64,000 bases of DNA from Pseudoalteromonas rubra (GCF_000967655.1 NZ_JXYA01000065.1:34448-98447); one strand, 5' to 3'. Counted from the first letter of the stretch, positions 1 through 8,390 are shown. A program made the numbers and translations. Notes: generated by a model not told the origin, from the letters alone.

Positions 1-36
1 GATGTCATTACTGTGCAAATGGAGCAGTTAACCTGA
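1..36 (+). CDS. C-terminal end of a truncated upstream gene (partial)
   Basis: The first 36 bases read as eleven codons ending in TGA, giving the tail DVITVQMEQLT. The gene would begin outside the window. It is too short to assign to a family, and the frame could be chance. Nothing else is visible up to the convergent gene ending at 77. Confidence 0.3.
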   Translation, partial: DVITVQMEQLT

Positions 37-76
37 CCGGGCAAAATCGCAAATCTGGCAAGGGGCTTTACACTTG

Positions 77-655
77 CTATGGTTGCAACAAGGTTTTGTG
101 CCAAACCCCCTGTTCGTATTGATAGAATTCGCGTAAGTGAAGCCTGCTTTGCGCAAAGGTCAGAAACTCAATACTGAGTGGGCGGATAATAAAGCCGCCC
201 CAGTTGTCGGGCAGTGGGATCGCTTGTTCCTGATAATGTGTGCCAAGTGTTGTAAGCTCATCCTTGATGGACTGCATTGATGCCAGCGGCTGACTTTGCT
301 GGCAGGCTAAGGTGGTGAGCTGAGCATCGCGGTTGCGGCTTTGCCAATAGCGATTTGCATCAGCACGGCTGATCTCAGCAGCCAATCCGGCCACGCGAAC
401 CTGATAACCCAAAGAATCCCACCATGCCGTCATAGCCACTTTTGGATTGCGCCGCAGGTCTGCGCCTTTTTGTGAGTTCAAATGTGTGCAAAAGGTAAAC
501 CCGTTTTGGTCAGCGGCTTTGAGGTCGACGAAGCGCCCGACAGGAAACCCCTGAGCGTCCAGTGTAGAAATACATACCGCGCTACGTTGCTTTAGAGTTG
601 GATCTGCTTTTGCCTGTTGCCACCAGTGTTGGAATTGTTCGATAGGATGATTCAT
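77..655 (-). CDS. Pyridoxamine 5'-phosphate oxidase family protein (PdxH-like)
   Basis: A 192-residue FMN-binding split-barrel protein of the PNPOx family, which oxidises pyridoxamine or pyridoxine phosphate to pyridoxal phosphate in the cytoplasm. The middle carries the family pattern of a small residue stretch, HLNSQKGADLRRNP, then a QVRV beta-strand and a YWQSRNRDAQL segment comparable to the PdxH FxSRPxxSQ region. The C-terminus RLHLREFY resembles the PdxH C-terminal dimerisation segment. It is slightly shorter than typical PdxH (about 210-220). The ATG at 655 is preferred over an upstream start at 733 because AAGGAGACGTG precedes it. It could be a paralogue rather than the primary PdxH. 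Confidence 0.8.
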   Translation of the reverse strand: MNHPIEQFQHWWQQAKADPTLKQRSAVCISTLDAQGFPVGRFVDLKAADQNGFTFCTHLNSQKGADLRRNPKVAMTAWWDSLGYQVRVAGLAAEISRADANRYWQSRNRDAQLTTLACQQSQPLASMQSIKDELTTLGTHYQEQAIPLPDNWGGFIIRPLSIEFLTFAQSRLHLREFYQYEQGVWHKTLLQP

Positions 656-872
656 CACGTCTCCTTGTATACAGTTCAGAGTCAAGATGACATGTTCCAG
701 CCAGGGTTGCAATTGATCCGCACTGCCTGGCAATACGTATTAAATCGACGTCCCTTTGCTGAGATATGACCAGCAGGTAGGGCCTGAAAAATTTTATCTC
801 AATATCTTTGCAAGGCTTCCCGGCTTACCCTATGTTTAGGGCAAGTGAGGCCTTGGTGATAAGGAAATATGA

Positions 873-1493
873 ATGGCTGATTTAATGGTAAAAGGTGTGA
901 TTTTTGATCTGGACGGCACGCTGGTGACCTCCTCGCTGGATTTCGCTTTAATCAAGGCGCAGGTAGGCTGCGACCGTGATGCCGATTTACTTGAGTATGT
1001 GGAGTCGCTGCCTTCGCCTTATATGCGCGAAGAGGCGATGGCGCTTATTCACCAACATGAAATGCAGGATGCGCAGCACGCTGAGCCCATTCCCGGCGTA
1101 GCCGAAACCTTGTCTTTTCTAAAGTCCATAGGTATGCCCCTGGCCATCGTCACACGTAACTACTCTAAAGCCGCCAGACTAAAACTGGAACGCTGTCGCC
1201 TTGAGCTGGATTTGATGTTAACGCGTGAAGATGCGCTGCCAAAGCCGGACCCTCAGGCGTTGCATATGGTCGCCGACAGCTGGTCTTTACCGTATCAGCA
1301 GTGCGTTTATGTGGGTGACTACAAGTACGACATCGAAGCGGCCCGCCGTGCCAGCATGCACGCGTGTTTGTTTGCTCCGGTTGAGCTGCCAGATTATGCC
1401 GAGCAGGCCGATATCATTATTGAGCGTTTTACTGACTTGCCTGCGGCACTGGGCCTGCATCACCGTGCCCAAACAGGCCAGTTAGTCGGATAA
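873..1493 (+). CDS. HAD-superfamily hydrolase (phosphoglycolate phosphatase-like)
   Basis: A 206-residue cytoplasmic phosphatase of the haloacid dehalogenase superfamily. Motif I is FDLDGT (nucleophile D12, acid D14), motif II is VTRN, motif III is the lysine of KPDP, and motif IV is GDYKYD. A helical cap sits between motifs I and II, as in the Gph/subclass I phosphatases. The substrate cannot be told from sequence; 2-phosphoglycolate or a sugar/nucleotide phosphate are typical. AAGGAAAT lies just before the ATG. The gene stands alone between the PdxH-like gene and the YebC gene. Confidence 0.85.
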   Translation: MADLMVKGVIFDLDGTLVTSSLDFALIKAQVGCDRDADLLEYVESLPSPYMREEAMALIHQHEMQDAQHAEPIPGVAETLSFLKSIGMPLAIVTRNYSKAARLKLERCRLELDLMLTREDALPKPDPQALHMVADSWSLPYQQCVYVGDYKYDIEAARRASMHACLFAPVELPDYAEQADIIIERFTDLPAALGLHHRAQTGQLVG

Positions 1494-1603
1494 TATCACT
1501 CGGCGCCACTGCCAATGGCGCGCAATTCTCGTCTGGGTATAGCCCAAAATGCAATGTCTTGTTAGAATCTTGTCCAATTTAATTTGCACAAACGAGAATT
1601 AAG

Positions 1604-2329
1604 ATGGGTAGAGCATTTGAAGTCCGCAAAAACGCCATGGCAAAAACGGCAGCGGCAAAGACCAAAGTAAACTCAAAATATGGTAAAGAGATCTATGTAG
1701 TTGCTAAAAATGGTGGCGCTGATCCCGACACTAACCTATCCCTTCGCCGTTTGATCGACAAAGCTAAGAAAGACCAGGTTCCGGCACACGTTATTGAAAA
1801 AGCAATTGAAAAAGCTGCAGGCGGCGCAGGCGAAGATTATTCTCCGGCACGCTACGAAGGCTATGGCCCTGGTAACTGTATGGTGATTGTGGATTGTCTG
1901 ACTGACAACCCGAACCGTACTATCAAGGATGTTCGCCTGCCTTTCACAAAGACAGACTCAAAAATTGGTAGTCCGGGCTGTGTTGCACACATGTTCGATC
2001 ACTTTGCTATCCTTGGTTTCGCTGGTGATGACGATGAAGCGGTCCTTGAAGCGCTGATGATGGCCGATGTAGACGTAACAGATGTAGAAGTAGAAGACGG
2101 TCAGGTGTCTGTGTTTGCACCACACACTGAGTACTTCAAAGCGAAAACGGCGCTGATTGAAGCGTTTGAAGGCATCAACTTCGACGTAGACGAAATCACT
2201 TGGGTGCCGCAAACGCACGTTGAGATCACAGGTGAAGACGACCTGGCGAACTTCGAGAAGTTCATCAACATGCTGGAAGACTGCGACGACGTACAAAACG
2301 TTTATCACAACGCGATTGTGAAAAACTAA
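1604..2329 (+). CDS. YebC/PmpR (TACO1) family protein, YeeN-like
   Basis: A 241-residue protein of the YebC/TACO1 family. These were first described as DNA-binding regulators and are now also linked to translation of proline-rich stretches. The N-terminus has the family signature (MGRAFEVRKNAMAKT, then NSKYGKEIY), followed by the VPxHVIEKAIEKA helix and the RYEGYGPG motif. The C-terminal part has the acidic EDCDDVQNVYHN ending. The shorter, YeeN-like N-terminus sets it apart from YebC itself, so a second YebC gene is likely elsewhere in the genome. Two consecutive hairpins follow the stop codon. Confidence 0.9.
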   Translation: MGRAFEVRKNAMAKTAAAKTKVNSKYGKEIYVVAKNGGADPDTNLSLRRLIDKAKKDQVPAHVIEKAIEKAAGGAGEDYSPARYEGYGPGNCMVIVDCLTDNPNRTIKDVRLPFTKTDSKIGSPGCVAHMFDHFAILGFAGDDDEAVLEALMMADVDVTDVEVEDGQVSVFAPHTEYFKAKTALIEAFEGINFDVDEITWVPQTHVEITGEDDLANFEKFINMLEDCDDVQNVYHNAIVKN

Positions 2330-2348
2330 CCCTCTGGGTGTGAGTAAT

Positions 2349-2370
2349 GCGTCTTGTCAGCACAAGACGC
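2349..2370 (+). terminator. Perfect hairpin directly upstream of the yebC-family terminator
   Basis: GCGTCTTGT and ACAAGACGC pair perfectly around a CAGC loop. No T-run follows it directly; the canonical terminator begins at the next base. Confidence 0.5.
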
Positions 2371-2401
2371 AAAAAGCCGAGCTTTTACGCTCGGCTTTTT
2401 T
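2371..2401 (+). terminator. Rho-independent terminator after the YebC-family gene
   Basis: GCCGAGC pairs with GCTCGGC around TTTTAC, flanked by A5 upstream and T6 downstream, about 40 bases after the stop at 2329. The A/T flanks would let it work in both directions. Confidence 0.9.
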
Positions 2402-2424
2402 GTGCGTATCTTTGTGCTTAATAA

Positions 2425-2589
2425 TTAGTAACTGAATTTCACTTCTGCATTACTGCGCAGCTGGCCTGTGACACTTTCGATAAACTTCATTAAAATTACT
2501 CTTAAGCTGAGCAATGTCCTCTCTGGCTGAGCACTCGTATTGTTAGCCGCTACCTGCGGCACATTATCGTGTTGATGGGCTATCTTCAT
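2425..2589 (-). CDS. Possible 54-residue small protein, unrecognised
   Basis: A short reading frame from an ATG at 2589 to a TAA at 2425. The product starts MKIAHQHDNVPQVAANN and ends SNAEVKFSY. It has no convincing Shine-Dalgarno sequence and no family I recognise. The ending with alternating residues and a terminal aromatic is reminiscent of an outer-membrane beta-strand, so it could be the remnant of a larger deleted gene. It lies in a gap of more than 1 kb. Confidence 0.22.
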   Translation of the reverse strand: MKIAHQHDNVPQVAANNTSAQPERTLLSLRVILMKFIESVTGQLRSNAEVKFSY

Positions 2590-3482
2590 TGAATATTTCT
2601 TATATCCGGATATGAAGAGCTTACCGACCTATCGGCGAACTGTATTATCAATTTCAGACGAATAACATATCAGGTGAGAACCAACAGGAGAGCATACCTC
2701 GTTCACTAACATCAAAAATGAGTTCAGCGCTGAATTCATCGTTAAATCTAAACCCAGCACACTCTGAGATTGTGGGGGGGTTAAAGGTGTCATAGCGCCT
2801 ATTGATTAGCACAGGCGCTGTAGAGAGGATTTTATGGGTTCCGCTCGATGCCTTAGCATATACGGGACGTATGAGTAGGACACAATGCTGTGGTGTCCCT
2901 GTAAGTATGGCCGCCGGCAATATTAGGCGTTAATTCAGCGGGTACAGCTGTTTTATCTTTTGAGAGGTTTTTTACGCTTTTTTTATTGAGTTTCAAGTTC
3001 ATATTTAATTTTCCTTATTTAACATTGAAATGGTTTATGTAGTTTAAGTACTTACTTTTCTAATGAAAAAATAAGTCCTTTAAGCTCATAGCCCGGCTCT
3101 TGAGAAATGTGCAGGTAAACACTGTTAATGGGAAAGTGTTAAACGAATAACAGAGTCAAAATACACTTTAACCAAGTTTTTTGTCGATTAAAAGTGGTCT
3201 TTTTTTGAGCAGGAAATGATATGAGGTAAGTGGCATCCTCTTCACGGCACATCAAGTTATGCAGGCCTTTCTGCTGCACTTGCACTGCTAAAAGTAAAAA
3301 GCAGGGCAATATCTTGCTCTGCTTTTTGTTGGTGTATTTGCTTGTGCCCGCACCATTTATGTAGCTATCAGCACTGTGAGCGCTCTGCAACTGACTCAGG
3401 TGATGCAACAAAATGCTAGTAAGGGATAACTAACTGATTAAAATTATTAAAGCTTAACTAAAAGTGTGTTGGTAAGCGAGTT
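2590..3482. other. Intergenic stretch without a convincing gene
   Basis: About 0.9 kb between the small frame at 2425 and the phytase gene. Minus-strand frames at 2654-2920 and 3139-3411 exist, but their amino-acid composition and lack of ribosome sites argue against them. The stretch is AT-rich in places (about 2960-3080) and contains one strong hairpin at 3296-3327. Confidence 0.5.
3296..3327. terminator. Terminator-like hairpin with A/T flanks
   Basis: A 14-base-pair stem (AAAAAGCAGGGCAA with TTGCTCTGCTTTTT, one G-T pair) closes a four-base TATC loop. Flanking A5 and T5 make it look like a bidirectional rho-independent terminator. It lies 195 bases past the end of the minus-strand phytase gene, the only nearby transcript it could serve. 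Confidence 0.55.
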
Positions 3483-3505
3483 GCGGAGGCCCTGTATGCC
3501 TCCGC
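3483..3505 (-). terminator. Hairpin just past the phytase gene
   Basis: GCGGAGGC pairs with GCCTCCGC around a seven-base loop, 17 bases after the phytase stop. There is no T-run on either side, so it may be an RNA-stabilising hairpin rather than a true terminator. Confidence 0.4.
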
Positions 3506-3521
3506 GTTAGACAACAAAGCT

Positions 3522-5456
3522 TTATTTCTGGGGTTTAGTAAGTCCCGTAGCCTCCAGTACATCCCGCCAGCTAACAAATTTAAAGTTTTGCGGCTTATCG
3601 GGAAAGCGGTTGCGGCCGTCCTGAAGTACCAGCAACCCCTCGGGGTAATCTCGGGTCCGCAAACGGGTAGAGAGGGCCAGACCATCGGTTTCTGATGCGC
3701 CATCAAGGCCTTTAAAGCCATCCAGACCAACGCGAAATCCTGCCAAATGGCGATAGGGCGGTGTTGCTTCGTAGAGTTGGTAGCTGTTGTTACCCTGGCT
3801 GGAAACAACCAGCACCGGCGAGTCACCAAATGACAGCGCCAGGCCTTCGACATCATCGACCAGGTGTTCACCTACCTTTGCTACTGCAACCGGCTGGCTG
3901 TTATCCGTCGGGTTCAGGCTGGTGGCCCAAATCCCCACATCTTCTTCGCCAATAAATAATCGCCCGCGAGCATCATCCGCAACACAGCCCTCCGGTTGCG
4001 AGTTCAGTGGTATGGCTCGTACTTTTTCTGCATACAACTTATCCTTGTTGGCTTTCACTCTGTATTGATAGGTGAGGCCGGCTTTATTATTTGCAAACAC
4101 GTAGTGGCTGCCCTCAAAAGTGGCCATACACAGTCCATAAATCTCTTCCAGACCCGATGGCGCACTACCCAGACGAAAGACGTTACCGTCTGCTTCAATG
4201 CCATAAAAGGCGAGGCTGTCATCGTTGCGCTTACTGGCAGCCGCGATGCTGATAATGCGACCTTGCCAGCTAAACCCACCGCGCAGGTCGACGTTATTGA
4301 GCCGGCCGTCTTTAAAAGTTTGCAGCAGCTTGCCCTGCAGATCGTAGACTTCCAGGCCTTGCTTTTTATGGGTGCCCAGCACCCGTGATGCCTCGGGGTT
4401 TTCAGGGTGAACCCAGATAGCCGGATCGTCCATTGCATCACCAAATTGCGTCGCGGGTTGGCTCTGTGCTTTGGGCCTGACTACCACTAAGCTTTTTGCT
4501 GTGACTTCTGAGTTGAGGGTAATGTGAGCTGTCGCGTATTGGCCTTGCTGTTCATCGGTAAAGCTCAGTGTGGCCTTATCTGTGCTCAAAGGCTGACTCA
4601 GGTTCATCATGGTGGCTTTGCCATTTTCAAGCACTAAGGTCTGGGCCGGTACCCAGCTATTTGCAGCGTCTGGCGCGTCCCAGTAAAGCACTTCCTGGCC
4701 GTTTTCAAGCAAGGCAAACAGCGCTCCTGAGGGGCTGGTTGCCAGGCTAACAGCCTGCGATGACTGATTGCCGTAGGGGGCAACCAGAGAGACCGGATAA
4801 TACGACGGGTTGTCTTCAATGCGTGCCGGATAGCGCCAGATCCCCAGCGGTTCACTGATATAGAGGTAACCATTGCCCGGGTCGACGGCACAGGAATCAG
4901 CATCGTATGGCAAAGACAGTGAGCGTAACAGCTTTGGTGCGCTCAGCCACTGGTGTTGTTGGCGCAGCAGCCATTGTTCTGCTTTACCGCGGCCATCTGA
5001 GACAAATAAGGAGAGGGTCTGATTGGCTTCATCGGCGAACAAACACAGGTTATCGACCAGTAACCCAGTTTGAGACAGTTCAAAACGTGGCTGTAGTTGG
5101 GCTGCACTGGAGTTCAGCGTGCCGACGAACACCCTGTCGTTACTGCCTTCAAGCGCAGCATACAGCCACTGCCCCTCTTCCAGCGCGCTCAGGCGGACTT
5201 GCTTAAACGCGCCATGAAGGTGCGTTTTGAGCGTGTTTCCCTGACGCAGCGCCAATCCTTCGTGCTCAGAAGCGATCAGAATTTGATTGTTACCCGGCAC
5301 CTGAACACTATCCACAATCCCTGTGACTGAGCCCTGTGTCTGAAGCTGGAGTGACTGCTGAGCCGCAGTTTGCTGGTGTGTCTGATTTTGACAGGCGCTC
5401 AGCGCGCCCAGCAGCCCCAGGATAAGCGTTGTTTTGCATAACTTCTGTATTTTCAT
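3522..5456 (-). CDS. Beta-propeller 3-phytase lipoprotein with extra N-terminal propeller region
   Basis: A 644-residue exported phytase that releases phosphate from phytate in a calcium-dependent way. The N-terminus is a lipoprotein signal (hydrophobic run, then LSAC with the lipidated cysteine at 22), which places it on the outer membrane or periplasmic face. The C-terminal half (about 330-640) is the beta-propeller phytase domain: DAMDDPAIWVHP, NNVDLRGG, QPEGCVAD and DDVEGLAL match its calcium- and phosphate-site signatures. Residues about 30-320 form a second, degenerate propeller-like region, as in known dual-domain phytases. The gene is monocistronic, with a long upstream gap and a hairpin behind it. 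Phosphate scavenging is the natural role. Confidence 0.9.
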   Translation of the reverse strand: MKIQKLCKTTLILGLLGALSACQNQTHQQTAAQQSLQLQTQGSVTGIVDSVQVPGNNQILIASEHEGLALRQGNTLKTHLHGAFKQVRLSALEEGQWLYAALEGSNDRVFVGTLNSSAAQLQPRFELSQTGLLVDNLCLFADEANQTLSLFVSDGRGKAEQWLLRQQHQWLSAPKLLRSLSLPYDADSCAVDPGNGYLYISEPLGIWRYPARIEDNPSYYPVSLVAPYGNQSSQAVSLATSPSGALFALLENGQEVLYWDAPDAANSWVPAQTLVLENGKATMMNLSQPLSTDKATLSFTDEQQGQYATAHITLNSEVTAKSLVVVRPKAQSQPATQFGDAMDDPAIWVHPENPEASRVLGTHKKQGLEVYDLQGKLLQTFKDGRLNNVDLRGGFSWQGRIISIAAASKRNDDSLAFYGIEADGNVFRLGSAPSGLEEIYGLCMATFEGSHYVFANNKAGLTYQYRVKANKDKLYAEKVRAIPLNSQPEGCVADDARGRLFIGEEDVGIWATSLNPTDNSQPVAVAKVGEHLVDDVEGLALSFGDSPVLVVSSQGNNSYQLYEATPPYRHLAGFRVGLDGFKGLDGASETDGLALSTRLRTRDYPEGLLVLQDGRNRFPDKPQNFKFVSWRDVLEATGLTKPQK

Positions 5457-5870
5457 TTTTAAGTTCCGACGTCACAGAGTACTGGCGGAGGCGAGCCAAC
5501 CTAATGTGCACTAAGCTGATTCGCAAACCGCTATGGGATGTAAAGGAGTGGCTACCTTAAAAAGTGGATATGACAATTTTGTTTCACTCTTTCAAGCGTT
5601 GGCACAGCTGTGCGCCCTGAATGGCTCATAATGCGCTTTGTGACTCAGAATGTGAGCTGCTTTGTCTTAACATATCCGCTTGCTCAGTAAAAAAAGACAA
5701 ATAGAATCTTGATGTTAGGTTGTTATTTGGTGATAGGGATGCGTTTGATACGAGGTTGAATGAGCTGTTCGGGCCGGGTCCAAATAGCTCAGGCTTTAAG
5801 CCGGGGGCGTCTTAAAAGTGTCATATCGTGCCGCTAGGATACCCGCAAGATTCAATATTTGGCTCAAAAG
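5457..5870. other. Intergenic region between divergent phytase and GGDEF-like genes
   Basis: About 410 bases holding the divergent promoters. I see no small gene and no recognisable riboswitch. A GEMM-type cyclic-di-GMP riboswitch was looked for because a GGDEF-like gene follows, but its conserved blocks are absent. Confidence 0.4.
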
Positions 5871-6761
5871 ATGAAGAATGTCAGCAGTTTATGCCTTGCT
5901 CTGCTCGCAAGTATCGGATTGACCATATTGGCGTTATTTGTCGGCGAGCCCAAATCTATGCATGAGGTTGACTGGGTCGATTTAACCGGTGAAGCCACCT
6001 CGTCTATGATGGCGGCTATCTGGCTTATACTGCTGGCATTATGCCGACCACGAGGGCGGGTCACCACAATACTGCTATTCGGCTCGGCAACTTACTGGCT
6101 TACGACCTGGCTTGATGTATTGGATGAGTTCATTGCCTATCCGCCACACAGCCACTTATTTACCTGGCTGGAGTCATTGCCTGCTCCTGTCAGTATGACC
6201 TTGCTGACCTGGGGGCTGATCACCTGGTATCGCGAGCAGCAGGCGGTTAATCGCCAGCTCAAGCAAAGAGAGCACTTTCACCGCGAACATAGCCTGATTG
6301 ACCCCGTTACTCAGCTTTATAGCCTGCGTTATCTGTTGATCCAGCTAAACCGTGAGGCTGTGCTGCATGACAAGCGTGAGCAGCCACTTTCGTTGGTCAT
6401 GGTCGATATAAAAGGGTTTGCCCAATACAACCGGGCGCATGGTCCACAGCAAGGTGATCAGGCACTCAATGAGGTGGCCTCCGCATTGGAACTTGCCCTC
6501 AGGGAAACGGATTTAGCGTGTCGTTATACCAGTGACCGGTTTGCGATATTGCTACCGGATACGCCTCCCCATGAAGCCAGTGTGTTTTGCGAGCTGATCC
6601 GTGACTGCTGTAACAGCGCGTTAAAGGGCGCGCTGACCGTGACCACTGTTCAGGCAACGAGAATGGCTGGAGAGTCAGAGCAGGCCTTGTTTGAGCGGCT
6701 CAATCAACAGCTGGCGGGTGCGAAACGCACTTCGTCTGCTGTGGCGGAGGTAGCACTATGA
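5871..6761 (+). CDS. Membrane protein with degenerate GGDEF domain
   Basis: A 296-residue protein with about three predicted membrane segments (roughly residues 5-25, 45-80 and 105-120), then a GGDEF-fold domain (about 140-290). The metal-binding strand is partly kept (VMVDIKGF), but the catalytic loop that should read GGDEF is TSDRF at 220-224. Diguanylate cyclase activity is therefore unlikely. The fold could instead bind nucleotide or serve as a protein contact. It overlaps the AraC regulator gene by four bases (ATGA), so the two are translationally coupled and may form a sensor-regulator pair. A TTG twelve bases upstream is an alternative start. Confidence 0.8.
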   Translation: MKNVSSLCLALLASIGLTILALFVGEPKSMHEVDWVDLTGEATSSMMAAIWLILLALCRPRGRVTTILLFGSATYWLTTWLDVLDEFIAYPPHSHLFTWLESLPAPVSMTLLTWGLITWYREQQAVNRQLKQREHFHREHSLIDPVTQLYSLRYLLIQLNREAVLHDKREQPLSLVMVDIKGFAQYNRAHGPQQGDQALNEVASALELALRETDLACRYTSDRFAILLPDTPPHEASVFCELIRDCCNSALKGALTVTTVQATRMAGESEQALFERLNQQLAGAKRTSSAVAEVAL

Positions 6762-7774
6762 CACCCGCTAATTTTAGCTATCTGCAAGATAAGCGTATGC
6801 CTGCGCATTTTCTCATTACCATACTGGAGCTGGCCGAGCACTATCAGATAAAGCCACATCAACTGATCCGGGGATCGTCGCTGTTTGTTGAGGATTTGAC
6901 CTACCCGGGAGCTCAGGTTGCGCCTGTCAACGTGCTGCTTATACTCAAAAAGCTTAAACGAGAGCTGGCGGAGCATCCGCATTTGGCGATGGAGCTGGGG
7001 CAGAGAATTGCGACCGGACATGGTCATGTTTTGTTCGACTTGTGGCGGTACGCGCCTGATTTGCGCGGGGCACTGACAGCCTGGGCGCGCGTGCAAAAGG
7101 GCATTGAGACGCTGGTTCAGTTTAATGTGCAGCGGCATCAGGGTAAGTTGTATATCAGGTTGACCGAATCTGCATCACTGAGCATTCAGCAGCGAACCGT
7201 GTTTGAAATCGTACTGTCAGCTTGCCGTTTGCTGCTTAAGGAGCAGCTCGGCGCGCAGACCTGGGTACAGGTCGAACTGCCCTGGTCACAACCCGGACAA
7301 GACTTTCACTATCCGGTTTATCTGGGTGAGCATGTGCGTTTTAACGCGCCGCGTTGCGCCATTATCTTGCAAGAAGAGGCACTCTATCAGCCTTTTAAAG
7401 AGGCCAGTGCATTGCGGTTTGCTCAGGCAAAACGCAGTGCCCGCCACGCGCTTCACTCGCCACAGTTACTTCAGGCACACCTGCGCCGTGTGTTTCGTAA
7501 GAATCTAAGTCAGACCTGGTCGCTGGAAGACACCGCCTGCTATCTGGGTATGAGCCCGGCAACCTTGAAGCGTCGACTCAAGCAAGACGGCACGCATTTC
7601 AAGCAATTGGTTGATGAGGTCAGGGGACAAGAAGCGTTGCACCTGATGGATCTTAATCAATGGAATAACAGCCAGCTGGCCAGCACTATGGCGTTTGCCG
7701 ATGTACACAGCTTTCGGCGGGCATTTAAGCGCTGGACCGGAGCCGTACCCAGTGCATTTCGCTGTGGCTCTTAA
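6758..7774 (+). CDS. AraC-family transcriptional regulator (OruR/ArgR-like architecture)
   Basis: A 338-residue regulator with an N-terminal Arabinose_bd-type ligand/dimerisation domain (about 10-200) and a C-terminal AraC double helix-turn-helix (about 235-335). The second helix region includes LASTMAFADVHSFRRAFKRWTG, the usual AraC family signature. This architecture is typical of regulators that sense amino acids or small metabolites. It is co-translated with the preceding degenerate GGDEF membrane protein, so its signal may come through that partner. A long hairpin follows the stop. The target genes are unknown. Confidence 0.85.
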   Translation: MTPANFSYLQDKRMPAHFLITILELAEHYQIKPHQLIRGSSLFVEDLTYPGAQVAPVNVLLILKKLKRELAEHPHLAMELGQRIATGHGHVLFDLWRYAPDLRGALTAWARVQKGIETLVQFNVQRHQGKLYIRLTESASLSIQQRTVFEIVLSACRLLLKEQLGAQTWVQVELPWSQPGQDFHYPVYLGEHVRFNAPRCAIILQEEALYQPFKEASALRFAQAKRSARHALHSPQLLQAHLRRVFRKNLSQTWSLEDTACYLGMSPATLKRRLKQDGTHFKQLVDEVRGQEALHLMDLNQWNNSQLASTMAFADVHSFRRAFKRWTGAVPSAFRCGS

Positions 7775-7855
7775 TTGCGGCGTAGCAAGATGTAGGTTTT
7801 TGAAGGAACCGCTCAGGGCGGACTGTGTTGTGAGGATAAAGCGCAGACTCACTGA

Positions 7856-7884
7856 AATAACAAGCGCACAGTGCGCTTGTTATT
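7856..7884. terminator. Bidirectional hairpin between convergent genes
   Basis: AATAACAAGCGCAC and GTGCGCTTGTTATT form a near-perfect inverted repeat with one central base. In practice the innermost pairs would open as loop. It sits between the AraC gene (ends 7774) and the peptide gene on the other strand (ends 7897), and can serve both. Confidence 0.65.
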
Positions 7885-7896
7885 AAACTTAATCAA

Positions 7897-8070
7897 TCAA
7901 AATGGACAGCGTTTTGTCCCTTCGCAGTTCGAACGCGTGTTAATACAAACCCAGAATGATTCATCGATAACACGGCCACCGCCTATCTGAGGTGTCTCCT
8001 GCGCGCGAATAACCGTGGCTGGATTAGCAGATAGAGATTTAATAGATTTTTTATTTAAAGTCACTTTCAT
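7897..8070 (-). CDS. Small RiPP-like precursor peptide (57 aa)
   Basis: A 57-residue peptide with a basic leader (MKVTLNKKSIKSLSANP), a glycine-rich junction (QIGGGR at about 29-33) and a 24-residue C-terminal core with three cysteines (C42, C49, C55). The leader matches that of the other small peptide in this window (59177-59368) in length, charge pattern and the K-x-I-K-x-L-S motif. AAAGGATGTTAATT gives a good ribosome site before the ATG at 8070. The pattern is that of ribosomally made, modified peptides cut after a double-glycine-like site. No modifying enzyme, C39 transporter or protease is adjacent. The product and any modification are unknown. Confidence 0.65.
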   Translation of the reverse strand: MKVTLNKKSIKSLSANPATVIRAQETPQIGGGRVIDESFWVCINTRSNCEGTKRCPF

Positions 8071-8178
8071 AATTAACATCCTTTTTGTTGTGGAAGTGCT
8101 AGGTTTATTCTTTTTTCTCAGAATGTCAATATTTTGTTTCCATGTAATTTTTGTGTGCTTTTGTGGGGCTAAAACTAA

Positions 8179-8331
8179 CAGGGGAATCCCACTAATAAAG
8201 CCCATTGGGTAAGACTTGCTTATGTCGATGACAGCGAAGCTTATGAAAGTGCAGACAACCAGATCTGGCACGACATTGAGAACATGATGAATAGGAGTGA
8301 AGAGCGTGCTGTATCAGCGATATTCTCGTGA
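8179..8331 (+). pseudogene. Possible C-terminal gene remnant
   Basis: About fifty sense codons run from directly after a TAA at 8176 to a TGA at 8329 without a plausible start. The translation (HWVRLAYVDDSEAYESADNQ is part of it) has a natural-looking amino-acid composition. It could be the end of a decayed gene or chance. No family is recognised. Confidence 0.2.
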
Positions 8332-8364
8332 GACAAATAGCTTTGTGAGCCCGATAGATGAGAG

Positions 8365-8390
8365 AGTGAGGGCGCAGTTGCGCCCTCACT
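8365..8390. terminator. Perfect 12-bp hairpin after the TorF gene
   Basis: AGTGAGGGCGCA pairs with TGCGCCCTCACT around GT, 14 bases beyond the TorF stop codon. It lacks a T-run, so termination may be only partial. Confidence 0.5.

Noticed and set aside
2654..2920. Minus-strand frame of 88 codons
   Set aside because: No ribosome site, unnatural composition and no recognisable family.
2890..2945. Possible integron attC-like site (GGCGTTAATTCAGC)
   Set aside because: Only one short block resembles attC; the paired core sites and an integrase are absent.
3139..3411. Minus-strand frame of 90 codons
   Set aside because: It runs through the terminator-like hairpin at 3296-3327, and its translation looks like non-coding sequence.
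5700..5870. Cyclic-di-GMP riboswitch before the GGDEF-like gene
   Set aside because: The conserved GEMM blocks and stem arrangement are not present.
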